A stretch of 64,000 nucleotides of DNA from Pseudobutyrivibrio sp. UBA1225 (GCA_002309345.1 DBWZ01000002.1:62001-126000); one strand, 5' to 3'; shown: positions 34,641-42,659, numbered from the stretch's first letter. Notes: generated by a model from the letters alone, not told the origin. Numbers and translations: made by a program.

Positions 34641-35735
34641 ATGGAAAAAATATTGCCTAATAGATTAGATAGAGGTTTTTTCATGTATCAGGCAGAATTT
34701 GAAGCCAAGGCTTTGGAAGTACTTCGTTCTGGTTGGTATGTTTTAGGAAATGAAGTCAAACAATTTGAAACCGAGTTTGCGAATTATGTTGGGGCCAAGC
34801 ATTGCGTAGGCCTTGCAAGCGGGCTTGATGCACTTTGGATTGCATTTAGAATTCTTGGAATAGGTGCTGGCGACGAGGTAATAGTTCAGGGCAACACATA
34901 TATTGCGAGTGTCATGGGAATCACGATGAATGGTGCCACACCTGTTTTTGTAGAGCCAGACGAATACTTCAATATCGATGCTTCCAAGATAGAAGAAAAG
35001 ATTACAGATAAGACAAAAGCAATCTTGGTTGTACATCTGTACGGTCAGGCTTCTAATATGGGGCCAATATTAGATATCTGTAAGAAACATAATCTGAGAC
35101 TAGTTGAAGACTGTGCTCAGTCTCATGGAGCCAAGTTCAACGGCAAAACAACGGGCACGTTTGGTGATATAGGATGCTTTTCTTTTTATCCGTCTAAGAA
35201 CCTTGGAGCGTTTGGCGATGCTGGCGCTATTGTTACTAATGACGATTCTATAGCCGAGGATGTTAGAGTATTCCGAAATTATGGTTCCGAGAAAAGATAC
35301 TACAACAAAGTTGTTGGTGCGAATTCACGGTTGGATGAGATTCAGGCTGGTTTTCTAAGAGTGCGATTAAAACATCTTGATGAATTAGCTCTTGAAAAAA
35401 AGCAAATATGTGAAAGATACCTCTCAGAATTAAAGAATGACAAAATTGAGCTTCCAAAAACAAGAGAAGGTGCTACTCATATATGGCATCAATTTGTTCT
35501 CAAGACAGATTATAGAGATGAGCTCATCAAATATTTGGATGACAAAGGAATAGGTACAATTATTCATTATCCAATTCCACCACATCTGTCTGAAGCATAT
35601 CAATATCTTGGCGTAAAGGAAGGAGCACTTCCTATAACTGAAAAATATGCTAAGAGCGTTCTTTCGATACCTCTTTATAATGGTATGACTTCGGAGGAGC
35701 AGGATTATATTATTAAAACTATCAATGCCTTTTAA
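34641..35735 (+). CDS. fdtB: dTDP-3-keto-6-deoxyhexose 3-aminotransferase (FdtB/QdtB type)
   Basis: A 364-residue DegT/DnrJ/EryC1 PLP aminotransferase. The PLP lysine is K186 in FYPSKNLGAFGDAG, the hallmark of the 3-aminotransferase (FdtB/QdtB/DesV) branch. VEDCAQSHGA near residue 155 holds the cofactor aspartate. It converts the FdtA product to the 3-amino sugar acylated by the protein encoded just upstream. It starts 2 nt after the preceding stop and ends the dideoxyhexose block; a GT2 relic follows. Confidence 0.88.
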   Translation: MEKILPNRLDRGFFMYQAEFEAKALEVLRSGWYVLGNEVKQFETEFANYVGAKHCVGLASGLDALWIAFRILGIGAGDEVIVQGNTYIASVMGITMNGATPVFVEPDEYFNIDASKIEEKITDKTKAILVVHLYGQASNMGPILDICKKHNLRLVEDCAQSHGAKFNGKTTGTFGDIGCFSFYPSKNLGAFGDAGAIVTNDDSIAEDVRVFRNYGSEKRYYNKVVGANSRLDEIQAGFLRVRLKHLDELALEKKQICERYLSELKNDKIELPKTREGATHIWHQFVLKTDYRDELIKYLDDKGIGTIIHYPIPPHLSEAYQYLGVKEGALPITEKYAKSVLSIPLYNGMTSEEQDYIIKTINAF

Positions 35736-35752
35736 TGGATGTGCAAATATAG

Positions 35753-35920
35753 ATGAATAAAATAGTAAATGTATTAATCTCAACATATAATGGCGAAGAA
35801 TATATAAAAGAGCAGATTGAAAGTGTGAGTGGATTGCTAGAAAGTACAAGTTCATTGCCAATGGCTACCGCAAGAAAGGATGGATTAGGAATTTGGGAAT
35901 GTGGTTGGTGGTGTAAATGA
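35753..35920 (+). pseudogene. N-terminal remnant of a GT2 rhamnosyltransferase-like gene
   Basis: A 55-codon frame starts with an intact GT2 entry (VNVLISTYNGEEYIKEQIESV), then loses all resemblance after about residue 26 and stops. A full enzyme of this type has about 300 residues. The rest of the 300 bp gap before 36036 has no gene; a TTGACA at 35931-35936 with a poor -10 near 35953 might serve the next gene. Confidence 0.6.
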
Positions 35921-36035
35921 AAAAACAATATTGACAAGCTAAACATGGGATAGTAGAGTTGTGGAAATTAATAAGGGGAATAAGAGTTTTCTAAAGAAAA
36001 ATTTGTGATTTATGTAGAGGAGTATAAATTAAATC

Positions 36036-38273
36036 ATGAAATCTGAGCAAGGTAGAAAACTTGACTATAATTTCTTACTAGTTTCGATTCTATGCTTCAT
36101 ATTAGCATTTCTTACATTTATTTATTTCATAGTAAAGGGTAATGGTTTTTTGATTATTACAAACGATTTTAACGATCAGCAGATACCTTTTACTATGGGG
36201 TTACATAATGCAATTCTTGATGGTAGATTGGATGGATTCTCTTGGGATATGGACTTGGGGACATCCACTATTAATTCTTTTAGTTTCTATGAATTAGGTA
36301 GTCCATTTTTTTGGATTAGTATGTTGGCACCAGCAAAGATGTTTCCATACGTAGTTGGTTGGATATACATGTTGAAATATATGTGCGCAGGTGCTTTTTC
36401 ATATTTGTATTTAAAAGGATTTGTGAAAGATTCCAAATGGGCAGTAATAGGCGGAATCTTATATGCATTATCTGGTTATTCAAGTGTGAATCTTATTTTT
36501 TATCATTTTCATGATGTGATAGCTTTCTTCCCATTACTGCTGATTGGGTTGGAGAAAGTGATAAAAAAGAAGGACTATAGACTCTTTATTATATCAGTGT
36601 TCATAAATTGTATTCTTAGTTATTATTTTATAGTTGGAGAAGCAGTATTTTGCATTGTATATTTCTTGTTTAGATATAGATTAGATTCAGTAAGAGATTA
36701 TTTTTTAACTATAATCAGATGCATTATATCCGGTGTGCTTGGAATAGGAATGGCAGCAGTATTGTTTGTGCCCAATATTATGTATATAATTCAAAATCCG
36801 AGGGCATCTTCAGGGTTTAATATTCTTGGAATGCTACATTGGGATTTTACGTATTCCATCTATATTTTGAAAACGTTATTATTGCCCGCAGAGGCTATGA
36901 CATCAATAAGTTCCTGTTATGAACAACGCTTTTATAGCCTTGGAGCTTATTTGCCATTGATTGGATTAACGCTAGTGTTTGCGTATATTAAAAAGCATAG
37001 AGATTGGCTTTGTGGCTTGATATATTTTTTGATAGCAGGATGTTTTATACCATTGATTGGTGAAGCATTCTTCATGTACACTGGCTCACAAATGAGATGG
37101 TGGTTTGTCATGGTTCTTATGGAGGTTCTTGCTTCAATAAAGGTGCTTGATAATATAGAGGAATATAATGTTAATTTTGGCGTAGCTATAAATACCATTT
37201 TTATAAGTATTCTGTATATAATTTTAGAATTTGTTCAGCCAAATGGCGGAAGTATGATATTTAGCCACAAAAAATTATTCGTTATTATTGTCTTAGCAAT
37301 ATCTGGAATTATCATCACTAGTCAAATTACAAAAAAGAAAAATAGCTATGTGGTTATTCTGATTGGGGTATCGATTTATTCAGTTGTTACATCAGTATTT
37401 ATAATGGCAGTTTACCAAAAACATGGTGTCTCATTTGAAGAATATAAATCAAAATATGATGCTGCAGTTCAGATTGATTTGCCTGACAAACAGTATAGGT
37501 TAAATGATACCTATAATCTTATGGCTATGACTAATCATGTGCCTGGATTTGCCAACCAATCATCTACAGATTCTAATAGCATCAGGGATTTTGAAGCTTT
37601 GTTTGATTTTTATGATCCAGTTAGCGCTATACCCAAGAATCAAATTCCGGGATTAGCGGAATTGCTTGGAGGAAAGTATTACTTATCATATGATCCAGTT
37701 GGCACTTGCGTGGGTATCTATGAAACGAGTGGTCCTACACTATACTTAATGGAAAAACCAGCATGCCCAATTGGCTTTGTAATAGATTCGTATATTACAA
37801 CAGATGAGCTTATGAAACTTGAAGTTGACAAAAGAGGAATTGCTTTATTAGATTCAGCTGTTATAGATAGTGGAAGTATTGATTACTTAAAGGGATTAAA
37901 TGAAAATAAATCTGAAAATATAGATATTGGTAAGACAGTTCCTGAGTATGTAGAGGAATTATCCGCTGTAGCTGTGAATGATTTTGAGCTAGATGATAAT
38001 GGCTTTAGGGCTAGCACGAATTACAAAAATGATTCCTTTGTGTATTTCAGCGTTCCATATGACGAAGGATGGAAAGCGAGTATTGATGATGATTACTGTA
38101 ATATAATACAATCAGGTGGGATGATGCTTATAGAGGTTCCCGCTGGAAATCATATGATTGAGTTCTATTATTCGACACCGGGATATAGGGCAGGGGTAAT
38201 AATAACAGTAATGAGTATAGCCGTTTACGTTGCATATCTGTTAATTTTATTTAGAAATAATACTAACAATTAA
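36036..38273 (+). CDS. YfhO-family polytopic membrane protein
   Basis: A 745-residue protein with about twelve membrane segments and a large extracytoplasmic C-terminal domain (about 475-715) before a last segment. Family features are the N-terminal loop ITNDFNDQQIPF (about 46-57, acidic as in GT-C enzymes), IYALSGYSSVNLIFYHFHD near residue 145, and the C-terminal FVYFSVPYDEGWKASIDD stretch near 670. YfhO proteins are implicated in glycosylation of wall polymers such as lipoteichoic acid, probably using undecaprenyl-phosphate sugars. It stands alone between a weak promoter and a strong terminator. Confidence 0.82.
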   Translation: MKSEQGRKLDYNFLLVSILCFILAFLTFIYFIVKGNGFLIITNDFNDQQIPFTMGLHNAILDGRLDGFSWDMDLGTSTINSFSFYELGSPFFWISMLAPAKMFPYVVGWIYMLKYMCAGAFSYLYLKGFVKDSKWAVIGGILYALSGYSSVNLIFYHFHDVIAFFPLLLIGLEKVIKKKDYRLFIISVFINCILSYYFIVGEAVFCIVYFLFRYRLDSVRDYFLTIIRCIISGVLGIGMAAVLFVPNIMYIIQNPRASSGFNILGMLHWDFTYSIYILKTLLLPAEAMTSISSCYEQRFYSLGAYLPLIGLTLVFAYIKKHRDWLCGLIYFLIAGCFIPLIGEAFFMYTGSQMRWWFVMVLMEVLASIKVLDNIEEYNVNFGVAINTIFISILYIILEFVQPNGGSMIFSHKKLFVIIVLAISGIIITSQITKKKNSYVVILIGVSIYSVVTSVFIMAVYQKHGVSFEEYKSKYDAAVQIDLPDKQYRLNDTYNLMAMTNHVPGFANQSSTDSNSIRDFEALFDFYDPVSAIPKNQIPGLAELLGGKYYLSYDPVGTCVGIYETSGPTLYLMEKPACPIGFVIDSYITTDELMKLEVDKRGIALLDSAVIDSGSIDYLKGLNENKSENIDIGKTVPEYVEELSAVAVNDFELDDNGFRASTNYKNDSFVYFSVPYDEGWKASIDDDYCNIIQSGGMMLIEVPAGNHMIEFYYSTPGYRAGVIITVMSIAVYVAYLLILFRNNTNN

Positions 38274-38325
38274 TTATATTCTAATTCAAACTCATGCTCA
38301 GGGCGGTTACAACCACTATGAAGAT

Positions 38326-38362
38326 AAAAAATCACTGTTTTTTGAAAAAATAGTGATTTTTT
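38326..38362 (+). terminator. Intrinsic terminator after the YfhO gene
   Basis: AAAAAATCACT (38326-38336) pairs perfectly with AGTGATTTTTT (38352-38362), with further A-T pairing inside the loop. The right arm ends in a T-run. It follows the YfhO stop by 53 bp and marks the left edge of the island. Confidence 0.75.
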
Positions 38363-38473
38363 GCGCTTCAAAGGGTCAAAATCAACTCAACTCAGTGAAA
38401 AATTGCTCCAAAAACAATAGAATTACATTACTCATAGATGATTAACGCACCTTAGATAAAAGATATAATTGAA

Positions 38474-38499
38474 ATTATAATAATCGAGATTATAATAAT
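38474..38499. repeat. 11-bp direct repeat at the breakpoint of the truncated rubredoxin gene
   Basis: ATTATAATAAT occurs at 38474-38484 and again at 38489-38499, four bases apart. The second copy ends exactly where similarity to the intact gene at 42823 begins (38498). This may be the scar of the rearrangement that truncated the gene. Otherwise 38363-38497 holds nothing recognisable. Confidence 0.5.
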
Positions 38500-38827
38500 T
38501 GCAGAAAATGATATACCTTATATAACAGATGGAACAAACGCTGTGTTTTCTCTAGAGGTAGAACAAACTGTTGATTTAGGATCTCATACATTATTTATCT
38601 GTACACCAGTAGCTATGTCTGTGCTTTCAGATGCTACATCATGCACTTACGAATACTATCAAAACAACATCAAGCCAAAACCAGAAGCAGTTGCAAAGAC
38701 ACCTAGTGGAGAAACAGTTTGGCGCTGCCGCATATGCGGATACGAATATGTGGGCGAAGAGGTTCCAGATGATTTCATCTGCCCTATTTGCAAACATGGC
38801 AAGGTGGATTTTGAAAAAGTAAATTAA
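38498..38827 (+). pseudogene. 5'-truncated copy of the flavin reductase-rubredoxin gene
   Basis: This is a near-identical copy of positions 43129-43458, the 3' half of the intact gene at 42823. Scattered silent changes occur in the first half, and a long run of identity covers the rubredoxin part (CRICGY and CPICK motifs). The flavin-binding N-terminal half is missing. The frame remains open from a GTG at 38543, which could give a 94-residue rubredoxin-like fragment, but no ribosome site is visible. With the copy at 43129 it forms direct repeats about 4.63 kb apart. Confidence 0.85.
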
Positions 38828-38886
38828 TGTCTCAAAGCTATACATCGAGTGAGCAAGGGGGAGATACCTTTTAGGTTTGACGAGTG

Positions 38887-39195
38887 ATGATTTCAATGAT
38901 AAAAATGGAATATGCACCAAAGAATAGTTTGTTATTTCTACATAATCATCCTAGAAATACATGCTTTTCTGAAATAGACTTGAGTTCGTTTATGACAGCT
39001 GATCCTATATACATGATATCTGTGATTGGAAATAACGGGCGTCAGTATTATCTAATAAAAAATGAAGAGTTCGATAAAGGAAAAGCTCTTCAGTATTATG
39101 ATGAATTATTTGAGAATTTTGAAGGAAGTAGTGTTAAAGAATTTTTGAGAACCTGTAGAAAAGTAGGATTGAACTTTGTATATGGAGGTGAATAA
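38887..39195 (+). CDS. JAB/MPN-like domain fragment
   Basis: About 102 residues. It contains LLFLHNHPRNTCFSEIDLSS, a HxHP-x(6)-S-x2-D arrangement like the zinc site of JAB/MPN (JAMM) domains, also seen at the C-terminus of some phage head-morphogenesis and toxin-like proteins. The upstream glutamate expected in an active JAMM site is not evident, and no ribosome site precedes the start. It is therefore probably the C-terminal remnant of a larger protein cut off at the truncated rubredoxin copy. The stop lies 2 bp before the next start, so the two genes were probably an operon. Confidence 0.5.
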   Translation: MISMIKMEYAPKNSLLFLHNHPRNTCFSEIDLSSFMTADPIYMISVIGNNGRQYYLIKNEEFDKGKALQYYDELFENFEGSSVKEFLRTCRKVGLNFVYGGE

Positions 39196-39196
39196 C

Positions 39197-39424
39197 ATGC
39201 GAAAACGTAATTTTGTTCAACCGACAGCAGAAGAAATAGAAAACCGTAAGAAAATGTACGAGGAAGCAGAAAGGCTTGGTATTGATTTAATGAGTTTTGA
39301 TGGAGAAAAAAAAGCGAGTAAAGCTCAAAAGGATATACAGAAAGCTATTGTTTATCTTGGTACGGGGCAGAAAGTGCCAAAGGAATTAGAAGAACGTATT
39401 TTGAAAAGAAAAGTTAAAGAATAA
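39197..39424 (+). CDS. Small charged protein, possible antitoxin
   Basis: A 75-residue, strongly charged, helical protein with no cysteine. I recognise no family. The ATG at 39197 is chosen because GGAGGT lies 7 nt upstream; the ribosome site overlaps the end of the preceding frame. A middle segment (KAIVYLGTGQKVPKELEERIL) resembles the short helical tails of some antitoxins. It lies between a JAB-like fragment and an XRE regulator and may be the small partner of a truncated toxin-type operon; this is speculative. Confidence 0.5.
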   Translation: MRKRNFVQPTAEEIENRKKMYEEAERLGIDLMSFDGEKKASKAQKDIQKAIVYLGTGQKVPKELEERILKRKVKE

Positions 39425-39437
39425 TTGGGGATTTATA

Positions 39438-39797
39438 ATGACAGCTAGTGAAAGAATACTACAATTATTAGATGACAGAAATATTTCTCAAAAGGATTTT
39501 TCAAAAAAAACAGGCATACCTCAAAGCACAATCAGTGATTGGAGAAAAAAGAGAACTAATCCTGCTTCTGATAAGATTATGATTATTTGCAAGACTCTTA
39601 ACATTACTCCAGAGTGGTTGTTGTCGGGCATTGAGGAGGACGGAGCTCGCAGTAATGTAAGTGATTTCTTTGTTATAGGTAAGGAATCAGACGTGGGCGA
39701 ACTGGTTGCAGCATATAGTGTTATGGAGCAAAAACAAAGGGAACGAGTGATGGGGTATGTCAATGCTCTTTTAGATATGAGACATAAAGAAGAATAA
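39438..39797 (+). CDS. XRE-family transcriptional regulator
   Basis: A 119-residue DNA-binding protein. The N-terminal helix-turn-helix spans about residues 5-60, with QKDFSKKTGIPQSTISDWRKKRTNP as the recognition region and ITPEWLLSG closing the domain. A short C-terminal helix region (about 80-115) probably dimerises it. It follows the small charged protein by 13 bp and is likely the repressor of that operon. It is phage- or toxin-antitoxin-type rather than a glycan-locus regulator. Confidence 0.8.
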   Translation: MTASERILQLLDDRNISQKDFSKKTGIPQSTISDWRKKRTNPASDKIMIICKTLNITPEWLLSGIEEDGARSNVSDFFVIGKESDVGELVAAYSVMEQKQRERVMGYVNALLDMRHKEE

Positions 39798-39827
39798 TTC
39801 TTTCAAATTTGAAAGGTAGTAATAGTT

Positions 39828-39957
39828 TTTGATTTTATAGAAAAGATATTGCATTTTTTTATTTATAAAGTGTTTAAGATGAAGTTATCCGAGGGCAAGT
39901 TCATTGCCCTCGTTGAACTTTTTGCTTAATAAGTTTTGGGCGTTTAAGAAGGGGTAG
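39828..39957 (+). pseudogene. Internally deleted copy of gtrA
   Basis: Positions 39828-39917 match the start of gtrA (30002-30095; shared GAGGGCAAG and TTGCCCTCGTTGAA). The sequence then jumps to the last ~45 bp of gtrA (shared AACTTTTTGCTTAATAAG and GGGCGTTTAAGAAGGGGTAG). About 360 bp are lost, and the start ATG has become TTT-type sequence. The join lies at a GTTGAA/GTGAAC microhomology. It is a second relic of the 30 kb locus within the island. Confidence 0.85.
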
Positions 39958-39985
39958 GGGGTTAGTCAATTGTAGAGAATGAACC

Positions 39986-40178
39986 CTAATCACCTTGGAA
40001 TATTTTAATAATTCTACGAATTATAATGGTTGCTCCACAACCGGATGCAAACCAAATGAACGATGATTTATCAATTGCAATCTTATACAGTAGTAGAAGC
40101 AGCTGCACTGATACTTGGTGCAGCCATTAGAATCACCAGAAAAATAATTGAAATAATAAATGGTTTATGGTTGTTCAT
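39986..40178 (-). pseudogene. Frameshifted small secreted or membrane protein gene on the minus strand
   Basis: Reading leftward from an ATG at 40178-40176, with GGAGGT directly upstream, gives a signal-peptide-like start (MNNHKPFIISIIFLVILMAA, ending PSISAAA) that stops after 31 residues at 40083. One base out of frame, the sequence continues with YKIAIDKSSFIWFASGCGAT, then a basic tail to a stop at 39986. Together they would be a roughly 64-residue protein with a signal/membrane segment and a glycine-containing second hydrophobic stretch. It is probably broken by a one-base frameshift. No family is recognised. Confidence 0.4.
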
Positions 40179-40424
40179 AAGACCTCCATTTATTTTGTTT
40201 TATAAGGTGATTGTATAATGTTGATGTTAATAATTTGTGTTTAAGGGATTAATATATGGTGGACAAGAGCTAATGTGGCTGATGCCACGGAAGCTCGTTT
40301 TCTATAAGTAAAACAAATTTGGCTTAGAATGAGGCTATTATTTTTAAGCAAAAAAAGGCGAAATTTTAAATTTTGATATTTTTTAATCGAAACACAGAGG
40401 ATGTGCGCAAAAAAACCTGAAATA

Positions 40425-40459
40425 TTGAAAAAAATCTCAAATTATGATAATATTATCAT
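40425..40459 (+). promoter_or_regulatory. Promoter with overlapping palindromic operator for the XRE-ImmA-PIN operon
   Basis: A perfect 16-bp palindrome (ATGATAAT/ATTATCAT, 40444-40459) overlaps a -10-like GATAAT (40446-40451). A TTGAAA at 40425-40430 could be the -35, although the 15-base spacing is short. Such placement is typical of autorepression by an XRE protein like the one encoded 70 bp downstream. The rest of 40179-40519 contains no gene that I can see. Confidence 0.6.
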
Positions 40460-40528
40460 ACAAGGACAATTAAAATACTATATGTTTGAAAACAGAGTGA
40501 ACGATAACAAAGAAAAAGGGTGGATGTC

Positions 40529-40894
40529 ATGAGCAAATTTACAGACAATATCAACGCTTACATGTCCGCAAAAAAAATTAAAAATAATTTTATATCATTG
40601 AAGACAGGTTTAGACAGCAGCAAACTATCACGAATACTAAATGGCAAACAGCCAGCTACAGAATTAGAGATTTCTTTAATTTCCAATGCATTGGGACATG
40701 ATGCTACTTATTTTTTAAAGGACGATATAATCATCCCAACAACTGATGATTATATCGGAACAGTTGCATTATGCTATGCTGGCAATCCTACAGCATCTCA
40801 GAAGGATACATTTGATAAACTGGTAGCATTAGCTGAGAATGTGGAATACATAATGAGCGCTAAAACTGACTTCTATGGTGCAATAGGAGTTTGA
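40529..40894 (+). CDS. XRE-family regulator of the ImmA-PIN cassette
   Basis: About 121 residues. An N-terminal helix-turn-helix (about 5-60) includes FISLKTGLDSSKLSRILNGK, and ISNALGHDATYFL closes the domain. The C-terminal half is short and helical. The ATG at 40529 is preferred (AAAGGGTGG upstream) over GTG at 40520. Its stop overlaps the longest possible start of the ImmA gene. In ImmA/ImmR-type pairs such a protein is the repressor cleaved by the peptidase encoded next to it; the same relation is inferred here, with the palindrome at 40444 as its operator. Confidence 0.8.
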   Translation: MSKFTDNINAYMSAKKIKNNFISLKTGLDSSKLSRILNGKQPATELEISLISNALGHDATYFLKDDIIIPTTDDYIGTVALCYAGNPTASQKDTFDKLVALAENVEYIMSAKTDFYGAIGV

Positions 40895-40899
40895 CGGCT

Positions 40900-41727
40900 G
40901 TGGAAATAGGAAAATTTAAGGACATAGTACAACATAATATTGAAAATACAAAAGAGGCCTTGGATTGTGCTGAAAAGTTTTATTCTTTGCTTGGATTAGA
41001 TTTAGGCAGTGAAATAAAAAATTTAACACAAGTAGTTAGACCTCTTTTTTTAGTTAAGGGATTTATAACAATTCAATTACCTTTAAAGGATAAAGAGATA
41101 GGGGCATTTTGTTTTAAAGGTAGCAATAATCAAGGATACATAATAATAAATTCTTCGTTGCCACCATACAACGTAAACTTTGCTCTTTGTCATGAAGTAT
41201 GCCATATCTGCGTTAAGGATGATATAGGTTTAAATACGGCAGAATTGTTTATTGACGACAATTATTTTGAATATAGCGAAGAACGCCTAGCAAACCAATT
41301 TGCGGGAATAGTTTTAATGCCAGAAACTAATTTTAGAAGAATGTACGAAAAGTTTTCTTCTGAAATAGCAATGTCTGAGGGGAACGTAGATATTAACTCC
41401 ATTGTGTGTAAATTAATGTGTTATTTCGAGGCGCCATATATGGCGGTTCTAATTAGACTTTGCGAGCTTGGCATAATAGAGATTGATGACAAACTCGTAC
41501 ATAGTATAAATGTAAAAGAGAGTGATATTGAAAGTATTTATAATAAATATTGGCTCGATGTTAATTCTTTAAAACCTTCATATAGAGACGATTATCCTCT
41601 GCTGCGCGATTTATTATTGGAAAATGCCAACAAAGCTTTAGAAGAAAACTTGGTTAGACAAAATGATGTTGAAGAAGCTTTGGAGAATATTTCCATGTTA
41701 TATGAAAAATTAAAGGAGGAACAGTAA
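40900..41727 (+). CDS. ImmA/IrrE-type zinc metallopeptidase
   Basis: About 275 residues. The zinc-peptidase motif HEVCH (HExxH form) lies near residue 100 in FALCHEVCHICV, with a following glutamate region (EERLANQFAGIVLMPE, about residue 128) that supplies the third ligand and the conserved ANxFA-LMP of ImmA/IrrE proteins. The family cleaves or releases XRE repressors, usually in mobile elements, phages and stress systems. GTG at 40900 is preferred for ribosome-site spacing; TTG at 40891 is the alternative. The C-terminal ~120 residues go beyond the peptidase domain and might sense the trigger or contact the PIN-like protein. Confidence 0.85.
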   Translation: MEIGKFKDIVQHNIENTKEALDCAEKFYSLLGLDLGSEIKNLTQVVRPLFLVKGFITIQLPLKDKEIGAFCFKGSNNQGYIIINSSLPPYNVNFALCHEVCHICVKDDIGLNTAELFIDDNYFEYSEERLANQFAGIVLMPETNFRRMYEKFSSEIAMSEGNVDINSIVCKLMCYFEAPYMAVLIRLCELGIIEIDDKLVHSINVKESDIESIYNKYWLDVNSLKPSYRDDYPLLRDLLLENANKALEENLVRQNDVEEALENISMLYEKLKEEQ

Positions 41728-41729
41728 AG

Positions 41730-42659
41730 ATGTCATATACTGTAAATCCTTTGAATTATAGTGAGATAGAGAAATATGTTTATGAATATAGTAAAGATGC
41801 ACAGAGAAAGATAATTATATCAAAAAGATGCTTTGTTATTGATAGTTGCGCAATTGAATATTTTAAAAAGAAAAATAGAGTAGAAAAATTTGCTGAGTAC
41901 CTAAAGTTCAATGGTATTTCTTTAATAGTATTTAGAACAATTCTTATGGAATTGAGTGGCGATAGAGGTGTTTTAGATGCAGGACAGATAAATTTCTTTA
42001 GAATACTTGCTTCTTTTGAGGTAGAAACATTTTTGTTGTATGAAGAAGATTTGTTTAGTTTATTATCTATATATACTAGCAAGCAGAAAATAAATGAGTT
42101 TTTAAAACGTGCAGTTTTATGTGTAAAAGGTCCAGTTGGAACACTGAATCGTTTTTTGGAAACAAATAATAATATTAAGAATGCTATAGTTAGACAATCT
42201 CAGAATGCAGGCGATGAGTTGTTTTCATCCTTTTGGAAGGGGTTTAGACAATCAAAGGTGCATAAAGATGATTTGGGTGAAATTGCATGCGCTATCTGTA
42301 TTCATATTTTGGCAAATATGGAGGATATCAATAAGTACAAGTATGTGTTTTCCACGGAAGATAAAGCTGCTATTACGATAATGCATAAAGTAATTAATAA
42401 TTGTAGAGAGTATCAAGCTTCAGACAACAAGAACTTGATAGGAATTGCCACATCTTCAAAAATTATTGAGGAGATGTACAATAATAATATATTAAAAACT
42501 TCAGCCGAGATAGAAAACTTCTGCGCCCCATACACTGACACAACAAGAATAAAAGCAACGATCAAAGGACAGTTTGATATTGAACTTAGAGAGATTAGCT
42601 TTACAATAACTGATTTTGTCAGTTTTATTGTAAATAAAGAGGGGATTATTTTTTGCTAG
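41730..42659 (+). CDS. PIN-like nuclease, candidate effector
   Basis: A 309-residue soluble protein. The arrangement of acidic residues suggests a PIN domain: D in CFVIDSCAIEYF (about residue 33), E in TILMELSG (about 70), D in DDLGEIACAICIHIL (about 182), and D in STEDKAAITIM (about 210). PIN domains are metal-dependent RNases, often toxins. The C-terminal ~90 residues are unassigned. It follows the ImmA gene by 2 bp with AAGGAGGA upstream, so the three genes are one operon. I infer that it is the effector controlled by the XRE-ImmA pair; the fold assignment rests on motif pattern only. Confidence 0.6.
   Translation: MSYTVNPLNYSEIEKYVYEYSKDAQRKIIISKRCFVIDSCAIEYFKKKNRVEKFAEYLKFNGISLIVFRTILMELSGDRGVLDAGQINFFRILASFEVETFLLYEEDLFSLLSIYTSKQKINEFLKRAVLCVKGPVGTLNRFLETNNNIKNAIVRQSQNAGDELFSSFWKGFRQSKVHKDDLGEIACAICIHILANMEDINKYKYVFSTEDKAAITIMHKVINNCREYQASDNKNLIGIATSSKIIEEMYNNNILKTSAEIENFCAPYTDTTRIKATIKGQFDIELREISFTITDFVSFIVNKEGIIFC

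Noticed and set aside
40179..40424. Riboswitch or small RNA upstream of the XRE-ImmA-PIN operon
   Set aside because: Only a short GTGGC/GCCAC stem is visible and no known aptamer pattern; there is not enough to call a structured RNA.
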